Notes: a model not told the origin generated them from the sequence alone. DNA of 60,270 nucleotides from Verrucomicrobia bacterium UBA3761 (GCA_002371135.1 DFGB01000027.1:1-60270), one strand, 5' to 3'. Positions 7,532 through 16,319 are shown, counted from the stretch's first letter. Numbers and translations are program-made.

Positions 7532-8058
7532 GCGAGCACTGCCCACAGGATGGCGGCTTCATCGGCGACGCCGGCTGCACCCACCCCAACCACCAGCACA
7601 GCGAGCTGGTGAAGGGAATCATGTCAGGCAAGGCCTCGTCGGTTTCCGAAGCGGAGGCGACCGCCGCGCTCAAGGAAGGATTCTATGTCGATGCGGCGAA
7701 CGGACAGAGGATCGGCTTTGGGAAAACGCTACTAGAACACCTTGACGATGGAAAGCACAACCCGAAAGACGTCAAGGCGAGGAAAGAGGCACTTGCCCTC
7801 GCCGTGCAGACGGTCAAGTATCCGGACAAGGTCGAATGGCATCACTAGGGGCTTCAGGGCAGGGCTGCCTACGTCAAGGCGTTTGACAAGCGTGGAATAC
7901 TGGCGGTATCCGACCGCGAGGGGAAGAACATCGAATTTGTGTTCAACGTCATCCCGAAGCGTGAGTTGAAGAAAAGGTTTGCTGGGACCGCCGCGAACGG
8001 CAACCCCAGCACCGCCGCGAATTATACCACAACTTCTTTCAGAAAGTCAAGGGGGTAA
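7528..8058 (+). pseudogene. Amber-interrupted small protein with nuclease-like C-terminal part
   Basis: From ATG 7528 the frame reads 106 codons to TAG at 7846-7848. It then continues without another stop for 69 codons to TAA 8056-8058. Residues 1-30 carry a possible metal site (CPQDGGFIGDAGCTHPNHQH). After the TAG, the sequence (YVKAFDKRGILAVSDREGKN, then FNVIPKRELKKRF) resembles the end of phage barnase/EndoU/RelE-like nuclease domains often attached to MuF or portal cassettes. Either this is a nonsense mutation that disarms the protein, or the TAG is suppressed. The short form alone (7528..7848) is the minimal CDS. The host uses TAG as an ordinary stop elsewhere, which favours mutation. 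Confidence 0.6.
8021..8050 (-). promoter_or_regulatory. Strong minus-strand promoter, antisense to the nuclease-like frame
   Basis: On the minus strand: TTGACT (8050-8045), 18 bp, then TATAAT (8026-8021) with extended -10 GTGG. Predicted +1 is near 8014, reading left across the nuclease-like reading frame. It is 22 of 30 identical to a second antisense promoter at 16320-16349. No long minus-strand gene follows; a GTG-started frame of about 50 codons lies just after it. Confidence 0.6.
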
Positions 8059-8061
8059 AAA

Positions 8062-9060
8062 ATGGCAAATAACGAAATGAAAGAGATAGCATACGGCGAG
8101 GCGGTCGCGCTCAACTGGACCCAAGCCGGGGACGGCGGCAGTTCCGTCAGGGTGCAGCTCTCGCCGATCGGCGAGTTCGAGCTGCGCGACGGCGGCAGGC
8201 GCAGCGGCACCGTGCAGCACTGCTCGAAGGCCGCGTTCGCCGCGCTCGTCGAAAACTGGCGCGCGGCGGGCTCGCCCGACGTGCTCGTCGACGTCGACCA
8301 CGCCTCCGCGCACGGCGGCAGCACCGAGGCCGCCGCGTGGTGCAATGCGCTCGAGGCCACCGACGAGGGGCTTTTCGGCGTCTTCAATCTCACCCCGCGC
8401 GGACGCGAGCTCGTCGAGAACCGCGCCTACCGCTTCGTGAGCCCGGGATGGACGCTCTCGGACGACGGCACGCCGCTCGCCCTCTGCTCGGTGGCGCTCA
8501 CCAACAGACCCAATCTCCCCGTGAAGCCGGTCGTCAACTCCGGCGACGCGGGCGGCCGGGATCCCGACGATCCCAACAACACGAAAGGAAATCCAGAAAT
8601 GGAAACATCAGAAATCGCGGCCGCCCTCGGACTACCGGAAACGGCCTCGAAGGAAGAAATCCTCGCCGCCGCCAAGGCGATGAAGGACCGCGAGGCGCAG
8701 GCAGCCGAAGAGGCCGCCAACGCCAAGGCGGAGCAGTTCGCCGAAGACGCGGTGAAGGCCGGCAAGATCGCCGCCAACGCCAAGGAGGCCGTCAAGGCCG
8801 CGTGGCGCAAGAGCCCGGAGGTCGCGCAGGAGATGCTCAACTCCCTCGCGACGCCCGCCGCTCCTGCGGCGAAGCTGCCGGACTTCAACGCCGGCAAGAA
8901 ACCCCAGGCGCTCAACGCCGTCGCGCCCGGCAAGGACGCGACGCCCGCCGAGGTGTACAACCACTACATGGCCATGCCCGAGGGCGCCGAGAAGGACGCC
9001 TACCTCGCGGCGAACGCCCAGGCCATCTCAAACGGCTACGAGGCCGTCAACAAGAAGTAA
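8062..9060 (+). CDS. Mu I-like head maturation protease with C-terminal scaffold
   Basis: ATG 8062 follows AAGGGGG at 6-7 nt. Residues 1-165 match Mu gpI: VQLSPIGEFELRDGG, VDVDHASAHGG with conserved Asp/His, RFVSPGWTLSDDGTPLAL, and the family signature SVALTNRPNLPV. These proteases process the scaffold and capsid during head assembly. Residues 180-332 are Ala/Glu/Lys-rich helical scaffold (METSEIAAALGLP onward). An internal ribosome site allows that scaffold part to be made alone, as with Mu gpZ. The capsid gene follows 27 nt later. Confidence 0.85.
   Translation: MANNEMKEIAYGEAVALNWTQAGDGGSSVRVQLSPIGEFELRDGGRRSGTVQHCSKAAFAALVENWRAAGSPDVLVDVDHASAHGGSTEAAAWCNALEATDEGLFGVFNLTPRGRELVENRAYRFVSPGWTLSDDGTPLALCSVALTNRPNLPVKPVVNSGDAGGRDPDDPNNTKGNPEMETSEIAAALGLPETASKEEILAAAKAMKDREAQAAEEAANAKAEQFAEDAVKAGKIAANAKEAVKAAWRKSPEVAQEMLNSLATPAAPAAKLPDFNAGKKPQALNAVAPGKDATPAEVYNHYMAMPEGAEKDAYLAANAQAISNGYEAVNKK
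8599..9060 (+). CDS. Nested scaffold protein from internal start
   Basis: An in-frame ATG at 8599 inside the protease gene is preceded by AAAGGAA (8584-8590) at 8 nt, one of the better ribosome sites in the module. Translation from it gives a 153-aa, highly helical protein consisting only of the scaffold region. Nested scaffolds (Mu Z within I, lambda Nu3 within C) are well known. Expression here is inferred from the start signal. Confidence 0.65.
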   Translation: METSEIAAALGLPETASKEEILAAAKAMKDREAQAAEEAANAKAEQFAEDAVKAGKIAANAKEAVKAAWRKSPEVAQEMLNSLATPAAPAAKLPDFNAGKKPQALNAVAPGKDATPAEVYNHYMAMPEGAEKDAYLAANAQAISNGYEAVNKK

Positions 9061-9087
9061 TCCACCACAAAGGAAAGGCAACAGAAA

Positions 9088-9981
9088 ATGGCATCAACAT
9101 TCGCAGGCCACGAACTCTACTCCAAGAAGGCCCTGAAGGTCCTTCCGGCGCAGCTCGCGTTCCTCGGCGCGTTCTCCACCGACATCTCCGGCGAGGTCCT
9201 CGACGATGAGTCCAAGTCCGTCGACGTGCCGCTCGTCGAGATGGACGCGGCGGGCGCGTTCAACCGCTCGTCCAACAACTTCGCGCGCCCGGCCGGCACG
9301 CCCAAGTCCGCGAAGGTGACGTTCGGCGATCCGATCATCACGGGCTTCGCCGTCACGGCCGACCAGGCGAGCAAGATCAAGCGTCAGTTCTGGGAGGGCA
9401 AGGCCGAGCTCAACATGACGTCCGTCGCCGCCTCGGCCAGCGAGTCCGTCACCAATCTCGTCACCGGCACGAACTTCGCGAAGTCCGTCACCGGCGTGGG
9501 CGCGGCGACCGCGTTCACGAAGACCGGCGTCGCGAAGATCTGCGCGGCGGTCGAGAGCGCGACGAACAAGCTGCGCGTCAAGTTCTCGACGCTCGTCCTG
9601 AGCGGGGAGTACTTCTACTACCTGCTCGCGGGCCTTGACGCGGCGGTGTACGGCGGCACCGAGGCGATACGCGGCGGAGTGATTCCGGGGCTCTTCGGCT
9701 TCCGCAAGGTGATGACGCTCCCGGGTCTCACGATCCCCGGCTTCGTCTGCGAGCCGTCGTGCATCGCGTTCGCGTCGCGCGGCTTCCGCCCGGCGGACGA
9801 CAAGCCCTACAACACCGTGCGCGAGATCAAAGAGCCGGAAAGCGGCCTCACGCTCACGCTCGTCGAGTATCCCGACGGCCCGTCCGGCGACCTCTCCGAG
9901 AGCGTCACCACGCGCATCGGCGCGGCGGTGGGCGATTCCGGCGCGCTCGTCCGCCTCGTCTCCGGCAGCACCGATTCGTAA
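9088..9981 (+). CDS. Major capsid protein
   Basis: The 297-aa product directly follows the protease/scaffold gene and has the usual capsid traits: no signal peptide, Ala/Val/Ser-rich beta structure, and an N-terminal helix (ELYSKKALKVLPAQLAFLGA). It also has an acidic loop (SGEVLDDESKSVDVPLVEM), an FGDPIITGFAVTADQASKIK segment and a C-terminal conserved-looking ESGLTLTLVEYPD part. GGAAAGGCAAC precedes ATG 9088. The call rests on position and length as much as on sequence; it is not an obvious Mu gpT, so the phage is a mosaic. Confidence 0.75.
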   Translation: MASTFAGHELYSKKALKVLPAQLAFLGAFSTDISGEVLDDESKSVDVPLVEMDAAGAFNRSSNNFARPAGTPKSAKVTFGDPIITGFAVTADQASKIKRQFWEGKAELNMTSVAASASESVTNLVTGTNFAKSVTGVGAATAFTKTGVAKICAAVESATNKLRVKFSTLVLSGEYFYYLLAGLDAAVYGGTEAIRGGVIPGLFGFRKVMTLPGLTIPGFVCEPSCIAFASRGFRPADDKPYNTVREIKEPESGLTLTLVEYPDGPSGDLSESVTTRIGAAVGDSGALVRLVSGSTDS

Positions 9982-9998
9982 GCGAAGGGAACCGCGCC

Positions 9999-10445
9999 AT
10001 GGCCAACTGGAGAGAAGTCGACGAAAACGATCTTGCAGCGAGCCTTTCGCAGAGCGAGATCGACGCATTCCGCCAGGACGGTGCCCTCGACGGCTCCGAT
10101 CCCGTGGCGCGGCTCCTCGAGTCGACGGTCGCGCTCGTGCGCAACTACTGCAGCATGAACGGGTCCGTCAGGATGGGCCCGCCGGGGACGATCCCCTGCG
10201 GGCTCGTCATCCCCGCCATGGACTACGCCATGGCGAAGGTTCTGAACCGCCTTGCAGTGCCGCTCTCGGAGGACCGGCGCAGCGCGCTCCGCAAGGCGGA
10301 GGAGACGTTCGACAACATTGCCAAGGGCGTCATCACGCCGGAGAGCTATTCCGAAAGCGGCGAGATAGACGAGGACAAGCGCCCGGCGACGTCACCAATG
10401 GCTGACGACGGCCCGCGCCAGACCCTCGGCGGAGGACTTTGGTAA
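9999..10445 (+). CDS. Mu gp36-like head-tail connector (DUF1320-like)
   Basis: The 148-aa protein begins MANWREVDENDLAASLSQSE, followed by a helical SDPVARLLESTVALVRNY and an AMDYAMAKVLNRLAVPLSED segment. This is the pattern of gp36/DUF1320 adaptor proteins that sit under the portal. The C-terminal 30 residues are disordered (RPATSPMADDGPRQTLGGG). The start is ATG 9999 after GAAGGGA; the longer in-frame extension overlaps the capsid gene and is discarded. Its place after the capsid gene agrees with Mu-like order. Confidence 0.75.
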   Translation: MANWREVDENDLAASLSQSEIDAFRQDGALDGSDPVARLLESTVALVRNYCSMNGSVRMGPPGTIPCGLVIPAMDYAMAKVLNRLAVPLSEDRRSALRKAEETFDNIAKGVITPESYSESGEIDEDKRPATSPMADDGPRQTLGGGLW

Positions 10446-10462
10446 AACTGGAGGGACTGTAA

Positions 10463-10957
10463 ATGAAAACGGTAATCACAGCACCATCGCAGACTGCAGA
10501 CGGCAGACTGGACCCGGTGACGGCTCACCAGTGGTCCTCGAAGACGCTCTATTTCGCCATCTCCGACGACGAGATCGAGCATCTCAATATCCGTATATAC
10601 CGCACGCCCGATCCCCAGACCGGCGCCGGGCGCGATCCGTATGTCGCCGCCGCCACCCTCCAGGCCGATGGCATCTGGAGATGCTACCTCACGCCGCTTG
10701 TTTTCAGCGATGTTTCAGCCGCTCTTAAATACGATTTAATCGGCATTGATAGCGAGGGTAACTCGCGCTATCTCGGCAGCGGCTCGCTCAGGGTGCTCGC
10801 GAGCGACCTCACCGCCGACGGGGCTCTCCCGGACGTAATCCCGCACGATACCTACATCTACAACCCAGTCACAGGCCTATATCACAAGCTCGTCGCCGAG
10901 GTCGATGCCGCCGGTATCATCACCACCGCCGTCGAGCAGCAAGGAGTATCCCGCTAA
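10463..10957 (+). CDS. Hypothetical phage protein (164 aa)
   Basis: Beta-rich, no signal peptide, with an Ig-like appearance (LNIRIYRTPDPQTGAGRDPY, then LIGIDSEGNSRYLGSGSLRV). It lies between the connector gene and the large exported fibre-like gene, whose ATG overlaps its TAA by one base. GGAGG precedes ATG 10463. It may be a head decoration or fibre-attachment protein; this is inference from position and composition only. Confidence 0.6.
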   Translation: MKTVITAPSQTADGRLDPVTAHQWSSKTLYFAISDDEIEHLNIRIYRTPDPQTGAGRDPYVAAATLQADGIWRCYLTPLVFSDVSAALKYDLIGIDSEGNSRYLGSGSLRVLASDLTADGALPDVIPHDTYIYNPVTGLYHKLVAEVDAAGIITTAVEQQGVSR

Positions 10958-13431
10958 TGCGCCGCATTATCTTCATCGCCCTAGCCTCCCTCGCCCCTCT
11001 CGCCCATGCCGAGACGGTCAAAACCGCCTCGCAGCCCTGGACGACAAACGAGATCGCGCGCGCCGTCGCACCGCTCGCGACGACCAACGACCTCGCCGAC
11101 GCCACCAACGCAGTCGCACAGGCTGCGCGTGCGTATACCGACGAGGCCGCCACAAACAAGCAAGACCGCCTCCTGACCGTCCGGGAATCATGGCCCGGCG
11201 ACGACAAGCCCGAGGGCGACGCCATCCTCCGGCTTGGCCGCACCGGCGGTTATGCCGACCGTATTGAGGTCGAAGGCTCGCTCGAAGTCAACGGCGAAAG
11301 CGTAATGCGCGAAGGCGCCGAAATCTCCCTCCTCCAAAACGACGCCGGGTATCTCACCGCCCCCGCCACAAACGCTGCTGTGCGCGCTGCGAATAATTAT
11401 ACCGACGAGGCCGCGACGCTGACGCCGATATACTCCGACACGCCGACATTCAGCGAGTGGACATGCAAGGTCGATGGGCAGGTTGTCATCCCGGAGTCGA
11501 TCACGTACGACGAGGCCGGGGTGTGGACGTTTGACTTTGGTCCGGAGGACCGCCCTGTCCAGATTCTCGGCGACGAATACTCGACGGAATTGACGACATC
11601 GATTTTTGGTTCGACACTCACCGCCATCCGCACCCGCACGGATGACATTCTTGGCTACCAGCTCGGCTCGCAGACCGACAAGCCGCTACAACCGAAGGGA
11701 GACTATGCTAGCGTTGGTGACATCGCTGCCGCCTCATCCTCTGCGACAAACTACACGGACGCGGCCCGCATCGCCACCGTCGAATACATCGTCTCGCCCG
11801 AAACCGTCAGAGGCACCGTCTATACCGGCGTATCGCAGGACACGGAGCTGCGCGACGGCAAATTGATTCTCTATCGCCTCCAGGCGCAGCCTACAGCCGC
11901 ATGGACGCTCAACCTCACGCTTGCCGACGGCTCCACCACCGGCCCGCTATACACGTGGTTCACCCCGACCGCGCGCCTCACAACGCAATACATCGCCAAC
12001 GCCATCATCCCCCTCGTCTACCGCGACGGCGCCTGGTACGTCGCTGCCGACTACAACACGGACGCAAACAACTACGACCGCAACATCGTGACGTATTGCA
12101 CGGCGGCCGAGGCCATCCCCGCCAACGTCCTCGCCGTCGGCACCGATGATGGATACTACAAGCTCGCCGCTGGCCGCACTTTCGATTTAGACCGCCCCAT
12201 TCTCTATTGCAATGGCGCCCAGACCGCCGGGAAGACCAACGGAAACAACTGGTATTCCAATTACAACGGCGTCAACCTCGCCACCACCCTCGCGGGCTGG
12301 GCGGGCGACGCGACGACGCGCGGCATGCCGGTGTATCTGCTAGGCTCCGTCGACTACTCCGCCCGTACGTTCACCATCGACGCCCAGACGCCATTCTCGC
12401 TCGCGCCGCGCATGCCATGCTATTGCCTCGGCTGGTACAACGCCAACGCAAATTCCAGCTTCTGCTTCCTGCCATCGCCGCTCATCGATGATTGCGTCCG
12501 CGCCGAGACCGACCCCGTATGGGTTGCCGAGAAATCGCAGTACGCCACCACCAACGACCTCTCGGTCTCGCAGCGCGTCGTGCTCGCTTTGACGCAGGGC
12601 ACCAACGTGCTCGCCGTAATCACCAACTACAACTCGCAGGTCAATCTGCCGGAGCTCTCCCTCAAATACCTCGACGGCGACAACGGCTACATCGAGGTAT
12701 GGCGCGAGGGGCGCCGCATCGACGCCGCCACAAACGCCCTCCACCAGATAGAGGCCGCAGCGCTCGCTACGGGCCTTGCGACCAAGGCGGATGCTGCATG
12801 GAGCCGCACGACATCGGGCTTGGGTCAAGAGGCGCCGTTGAATACGACGTGGATATCCACGGCAACGACCGTCATCGCGGGCGGATATGAGTATGCCAAG
12901 ACCGTGACGTCCAACGGCGCGGTGTGGCTCCTCGCGTCAAACGGCATGGACCTCGGGTTCGCGCAGGGCTCGACCAATGCGTTCCTTTCGATCTCCGCAG
13001 TCGACGGCACGCCGATTTTTTCGGTCGAAAAAACCGATAGCGTCCTCGTCGGCGTCAACCCGTCCGGGATTTCGACCGTCGGCTCGGCGTGCGTGGTATC
13101 GTTGCCGGTTGTGGCGCCGTCGCACCCGTTCGCCCGCGTCGCGACGAACCTCGTGAACGCCGTATGGCACAAGGAGACCGGCGACGGAATGCCGGCAGGC
13201 TCTCCGGCGACCGTCTCGTGGAGCGGCTCTTCCGGCGCGTATGTCGCCACCGTCGATTTTGGCACGTCGCCGCAAGGATTCTGCTATTTCGAGTATCTGC
13301 AGGAGGGCATGACTAAAATCGTCAACGCCGGCGCGATGGACCTTTCCGGCGGCATTTATTACGACGGGCATCTTTACTCCCCGACCGTTTCTGGCACGCA
13401 ATTGATCTTCGAAAGGGTCCGCAATGATTAA
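10957..13431 (+). CDS. Large fibre-like phage protein with signal peptide (824 aa)
   Basis: Residues 1-18 are a Sec signal peptide (MRRIIFIALASLAPLAHA followed by ETV). Residues 35-130 hold repeated ATNAVAQAARAYTDEAA and ATNAAVRAANNYTDEAA units typical of trimeric phage-fibre coiled coils. The remainder is a long beta-rich region with Tyr/Trp-rich segments and a second SATNYTDAARIATVEY unit near residue 260. Fibre proteins normally lack signal peptides, because virions assemble in the cytoplasm. Three neighbours are also exported, so this block may act at the cell envelope or surface rather than in the virion. No receptor-binding family was recognised. Confidence 0.7.
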   Translation: MRRIIFIALASLAPLAHAETVKTASQPWTTNEIARAVAPLATTNDLADATNAVAQAARAYTDEAATNKQDRLLTVRESWPGDDKPEGDAILRLGRTGGYADRIEVEGSLEVNGESVMREGAEISLLQNDAGYLTAPATNAAVRAANNYTDEAATLTPIYSDTPTFSEWTCKVDGQVVIPESITYDEAGVWTFDFGPEDRPVQILGDEYSTELTTSIFGSTLTAIRTRTDDILGYQLGSQTDKPLQPKGDYASVGDIAAASSSATNYTDAARIATVEYIVSPETVRGTVYTGVSQDTELRDGKLILYRLQAQPTAAWTLNLTLADGSTTGPLYTWFTPTARLTTQYIANAIIPLVYRDGAWYVAADYNTDANNYDRNIVTYCTAAEAIPANVLAVGTDDGYYKLAAGRTFDLDRPILYCNGAQTAGKTNGNNWYSNYNGVNLATTLAGWAGDATTRGMPVYLLGSVDYSARTFTIDAQTPFSLAPRMPCYCLGWYNANANSSFCFLPSPLIDDCVRAETDPVWVAEKSQYATTNDLSVSQRVVLALTQGTNVLAVITNYNSQVNLPELSLKYLDGDNGYIEVWREGRRIDAATNALHQIEAAALATGLATKADAAWSRTTSGLGQEAPLNTTWISTATTVIAGGYEYAKTVTSNGAVWLLASNGMDLGFAQGSTNAFLSISAVDGTPIFSVEKTDSVLVGVNPSGISTVGSACVVSLPVVAPSHPFARVATNLVNAVWHKETGDGMPAGSPATVSWSGSSGAYVATVDFGTSPQGFCYFEYLQEGMTKIVNAGAMDLSGGIYYDGHLYSPTVSGTQLIFERVRND

Positions 13432-13888
13432 GAAAATAAAAGGTTTGCCGGGGCTTGCTGTATTCGCACTTGCGATGCTGATTTTCGCGGGCGCGAAAGG
13501 CAAGATATATTTTTACGTCGACGTGATGCTCCGCAATATCGGCTGCGCCGTCGAGGGCGACACCGTCACAATCGACATCGGCAAATCATCGCAGGCAGAG
13601 TCGATCGACCTCTCGACCTCGCCGATCCTGATTTACCGCCGGCCCTATGGCAGCGAGGATGCTGCGAGCGCGGTGCTCCTGGACGATGCGCACTATCTGC
13701 AGGACTTCCCCCGCGCCTACACCGTCGACAATGCGACTAATTACTCGTACTTGATCTACTGCGACTACACGCCCCCGCCGTCCGTGCATACGAATGGCGT
13801 ATGGCAAGCCCGGATGATCGAGGTATCCACAAACGACGTTTCAACCACCCTTGCAATGCCCCTTTCAACGTTCAAAACGGAGGACTGA
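13424..13888 (+). CDS. Exported or membrane-anchored phage-region protein (154 aa)
   Basis: The start overlaps the fibre-like gene by 8 nt (ATG 13424). The N-terminus is basic then hydrophobic (MIKKIKGLPGLAVFALAMLIF), a signal peptide or anchor. A beta-rich domain follows (GCAVEGDTVTIDIGKSSQAE, YSYLIYCDYTPPPSVHTNGV). It has no recognised family. It is probably co-translated with the fibre-like protein and may be its envelope partner. Confidence 0.6.
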   Translation: MIKKIKGLPGLAVFALAMLIFAGAKGKIYFYVDVMLRNIGCAVEGDTVTIDIGKSSQAESIDLSTSPILIYRRPYGSEDAASAVLLDDAHYLQDFPRAYTVDNATNYSYLIYCDYTPPPSVHTNGVWQARMIEVSTNDVSTTLAMPLSTFKTED

Positions 13889-13890
13889 AA

Positions 13891-14415
13891 ATGCGTAAAA
13901 TGTTTGTCGTACTCATCCTTGCCACCTGTTGCTGCCGTGCTGCAAGTGCGGCGGCCGCTCTCTGGGATAAAGACACGGCGCCGCAAATCGAAGAGCTGCA
14001 AGCGCTTGTCGCCGACCTTGCGCTCAAGTACGACGCGCTCACCAACGCCGTGCGCTACATCGAGGGCAAATGCGAGACGGACCGTGGCTGGCGCAAGGCG
14101 TATCATGGGCCGGTCGAGGGATCTGCGGTGCTCACTAACGAGTTTGGCATAGTCTACAAGGTTGAGATACACCGCGACGGGTTTGTATATGCCGACTACT
14201 CCTCGACGGTCAAGTCGGTGCAAGACCCGGAGGCAAAGGCCAAATCAGAGGCCGCGCAAAAGGCGCTCATCGAGGCAAAGCGGGAAGAGTTGCTCCAGGC
14301 GATGGAGCGCGCCAAGCTCCCGGCCCGCGTCGCCGAGATCATGGCCGCACGGCGGGCCGCCCTGAAGCCAGTCGAGAAAACCGTCATCATCGACGCGACA
14401 ACGGAAAAGAAATGA
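13891..14415 (+). CDS. Exported helical phage-region protein (174 aa)
   Basis: I place the start at ATG 13891, where CGGAGGA lies 6 nt upstream; a longer frame starting at 13801 would lie in the previous gene. Residues 1-21 are a signal peptide (MRKMFVVLILATCCCRAASA). A helical stretch (IEELQALVADLALKYDAL), a short beta domain and a Lys/Glu/Ala-rich C-terminal coiled coil (residues 115-160) follow. No family is recognised. Its TGA overlaps the next ATG by 4 nt. Confidence 0.6.
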   Translation: MRKMFVVLILATCCCRAASAAAALWDKDTAPQIEELQALVADLALKYDALTNAVRYIEGKCETDRGWRKAYHGPVEGSAVLTNEFGIVYKVEIHRDGFVYADYSSTVKSVQDPEAKAKSEAAQKALIEAKREELLQAMERAKLPARVAEIMAARRAALKPVEKTVIIDATTEKK

Positions 14416-14951
14416 AGTTCACATTGCGATTGATGACGCCCCCAAGCGACGTGATCCCCTCCGCGAAAACATGTGCGGAGGCGGCGGGCCGCGGCGTCTC
14501 GAACGCAATCAAACGCCATTTGGCCGATCGCGACGCGAACGGCGCTCCACGCGACGACGGCATGCCGCGCACCGGCTACTGGGGCGACGCCGCAAATAGC
14601 GTGACCGTCTCGATGGACGGCGATACCGCTATCGTTTCCGTCGACAAGGAGGGCGCGGCGCTCCATTACTACGGCGGCGTCGTCTATCCCACCGGCGGCC
14701 GCAAGGCGCTCGCGATCCCCAAGCTCCCCTCGACGGCCGGCCGCCGTCCCGCCGAAATCGACCCCATGCGCACGCGCTTTGCGCTCGTATGGCCAAAGGG
14801 GCATACCGCCGGTACGCTGCGCGACCGCAAGACCGACGCCGTCGCCTATTTGCTCGTCGCCAAAGCCCCCATCAAAGCCGACAAGACCGTCCTTCCTACC
14901 GAAGACGAGATGCGCCAAGCCGGCATCGCCGCCATGGAGAGCATACTATGA
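14412..14951 (+). CDS. Virion morphogenesis protein, Mu gpG / HK97 gp10-like
   Basis: The 179-aa cytoplasmic protein has the layout of phage tail-completion and morphogenesis proteins: an N-terminal helix (SAKTCAEAAGRGVSNAIKRH), a central AALHYYGGVVYPTGGRKALAIP strand pair with the conserved ALAIP motif, and a C-terminal RQAGIAAMESIL helix. ATGA overlaps join it to both neighbours. It probably helps join heads and tails. The exact subfamily is uncertain. Confidence 0.65.
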   Translation: MKFTLRLMTPPSDVIPSAKTCAEAAGRGVSNAIKRHLADRDANGAPRDDGMPRTGYWGDAANSVTVSMDGDTAIVSVDKEGAALHYYGGVVYPTGGRKALAIPKLPSTAGRRPAEIDPMRTRFALVWPKGHTAGTLRDRKTDAVAYLLVAKAPIKADKTVLPTEDEMRQAGIAAMESIL

Positions 14952-16261
14952 CCGCAAGCGAGAAGATATTGCAGAAAGCCCTCGTCGGCAGCGGATCCAA
15001 CATGGACTCCGCAGCCTGGGCAAACCACGTCCAGGCAAATCTGAAGGACCGGGCGTTTTTCTCCGCGTGCGTCGCCGAACAAAACCTCCTCGATGCCGCA
15101 AAGCGCCTCAGCGCGGAATATGCGGCCGGCGGCACCGACCTCTCCAAGCTGCGCATGGAATGGCGCGACTACCTCACGCATTCCGGCTACAAACCGCCGA
15201 AGGGCATGGCGGAGACGATAAAAGATCTTTATTCGCAATCCCGCATCGACACCATCATCAAGACGAACGTCGCCCAGGCGCGAGGCTTCATCCAATATGC
15301 GGAAGGCACGACGCCGGGCGCGTTTGCCGCGTTCCCGGCGCAGGAGTTTGCCAGGATCCGCCATTCGCTCCACCCGCGCAAAGACTGGCCGCAGCGCTGG
15401 CACAAGGCTGGAGGCAAAATCTACGCCGGCCGCATGATAGCCCTCAAGAACGACGCCGTATGGGGTAATCTCGGCAAGCTCGGTCCGTTCGGCAATCCCT
15501 TCCCGCCCTTCGATTGGGGCAGCGGAATGGGCGTACTCGATGTCGACCGCAAAACCGCCATCGAACTGGGCCTGATCACGGAAGACGCTCTGCGAGCAAG
15601 AGTGGACAAGCTCCGCAAGCGCGAAGAGGCTGGAGACCTCCCAAGCATGAACGGCCACCTCGCTGCCAAAATCCCGTACAAACAAAGTACATACCAGGAT
15701 CTGAAGTCGCGACTGGGGGATTTTGTGAAGATCGACAAAGAGCGCGGCGAGATCGTCTGGAGACAAGACTGGACAAAGGATTTCATCGAGCACAAGGGAA
15801 AAAAGGGTTTCTATTTCGACGCCGGAGCTCCCACGCAGGCGCTCCGGAAGGTGCTGGAACGCGACATCGACCCGGCTCACGCCAAGATGCTGGCAAAGGG
15901 CAACCTCCGCATCAACGACTCCTGGCTGAACGACGAAGAAGACAAGCACGATGTACAGCCCGGCCACGGCCGCAAGCATTTCGGCCGAAACGAAACAAAG
16001 CTCGATACAAACATCCCGATGACGAACGCCGACTTCGAACTGCTGCCGTCGCTCTGGCGAACGCCCAATCGCGCGATGTGCAGCGATGAGGTGAATACAA
16101 CGGTATTCCTCGAGCTGGACTTGTTCGATGGAAACGTGCTGCACGCCCGCATAGACCTATCCCATCTCCCCCGGCTCAAGTCTTTTTTCAAACGGAAAAC
16201 ATCCTACATCCTCGCAGAAAAAGCAAAAGGGCTGACAGCGGGTGGCCCCCCGACCGCGTAG
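14948..16261 (+). CDS. MuF-type minor head protein with C-terminal nuclease-like domain
   Basis: The start is ATG 14948, overlapping the previous stop by 4 nt. The product is 437 aa. Residues 1-230 show the MuF pattern: SRIDTIIKTNVAQARGFIQY, ARIRHSLHPRKDWPQRWHK, and the hallmark FGNPFPPFDWGSGMGVLDVD. After about residue 300, the region with GHGRKHFGRNETK and the end VLHARIDLSHLPRLKSFFKR resembles the barnase/EndoU/ColE5-RelE nuclease domains (PBECR type) often fused to MuF as injected toxins. MuF is usually next to the portal; here it lies about 7.4 kb downstream, a rearranged order. It ends in TAG, and the next gene is in the same frame. Confidence 0.75.
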   Translation: MTASEKILQKALVGSGSNMDSAAWANHVQANLKDRAFFSACVAEQNLLDAAKRLSAEYAAGGTDLSKLRMEWRDYLTHSGYKPPKGMAETIKDLYSQSRIDTIIKTNVAQARGFIQYAEGTTPGAFAAFPAQEFARIRHSLHPRKDWPQRWHKAGGKIYAGRMIALKNDAVWGNLGKLGPFGNPFPPFDWGSGMGVLDVDRKTAIELGLITEDALRARVDKLRKREEAGDLPSMNGHLAAKIPYKQSTYQDLKSRLGDFVKIDKERGEIVWRQDWTKDFIEHKGKKGFYFDAGAPTQALRKVLERDIDPAHAKMLAKGNLRINDSWLNDEEDKHDVQPGHGRKHFGRNETKLDTNIPMTNADFELLPSLWRTPNRAMCSDEVNTTVFLELDLFDGNVLHARIDLSHLPRLKSFFKRKTSYILAEKAKGLTAGGPPTA

Positions 16262-16319
16262 CCGCGCGTAACTTCGCATTCCAGCGAATATCTGGGACAC
16301 ACCTTGACAACCCGCCGCA

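Noticed and set aside
10957..13431. Diversity-generating retroelement target in the fibre-like protein
   Set aside because: No reverse transcriptase, template repeat or C-terminal lectin-like variable region was seen in the window.
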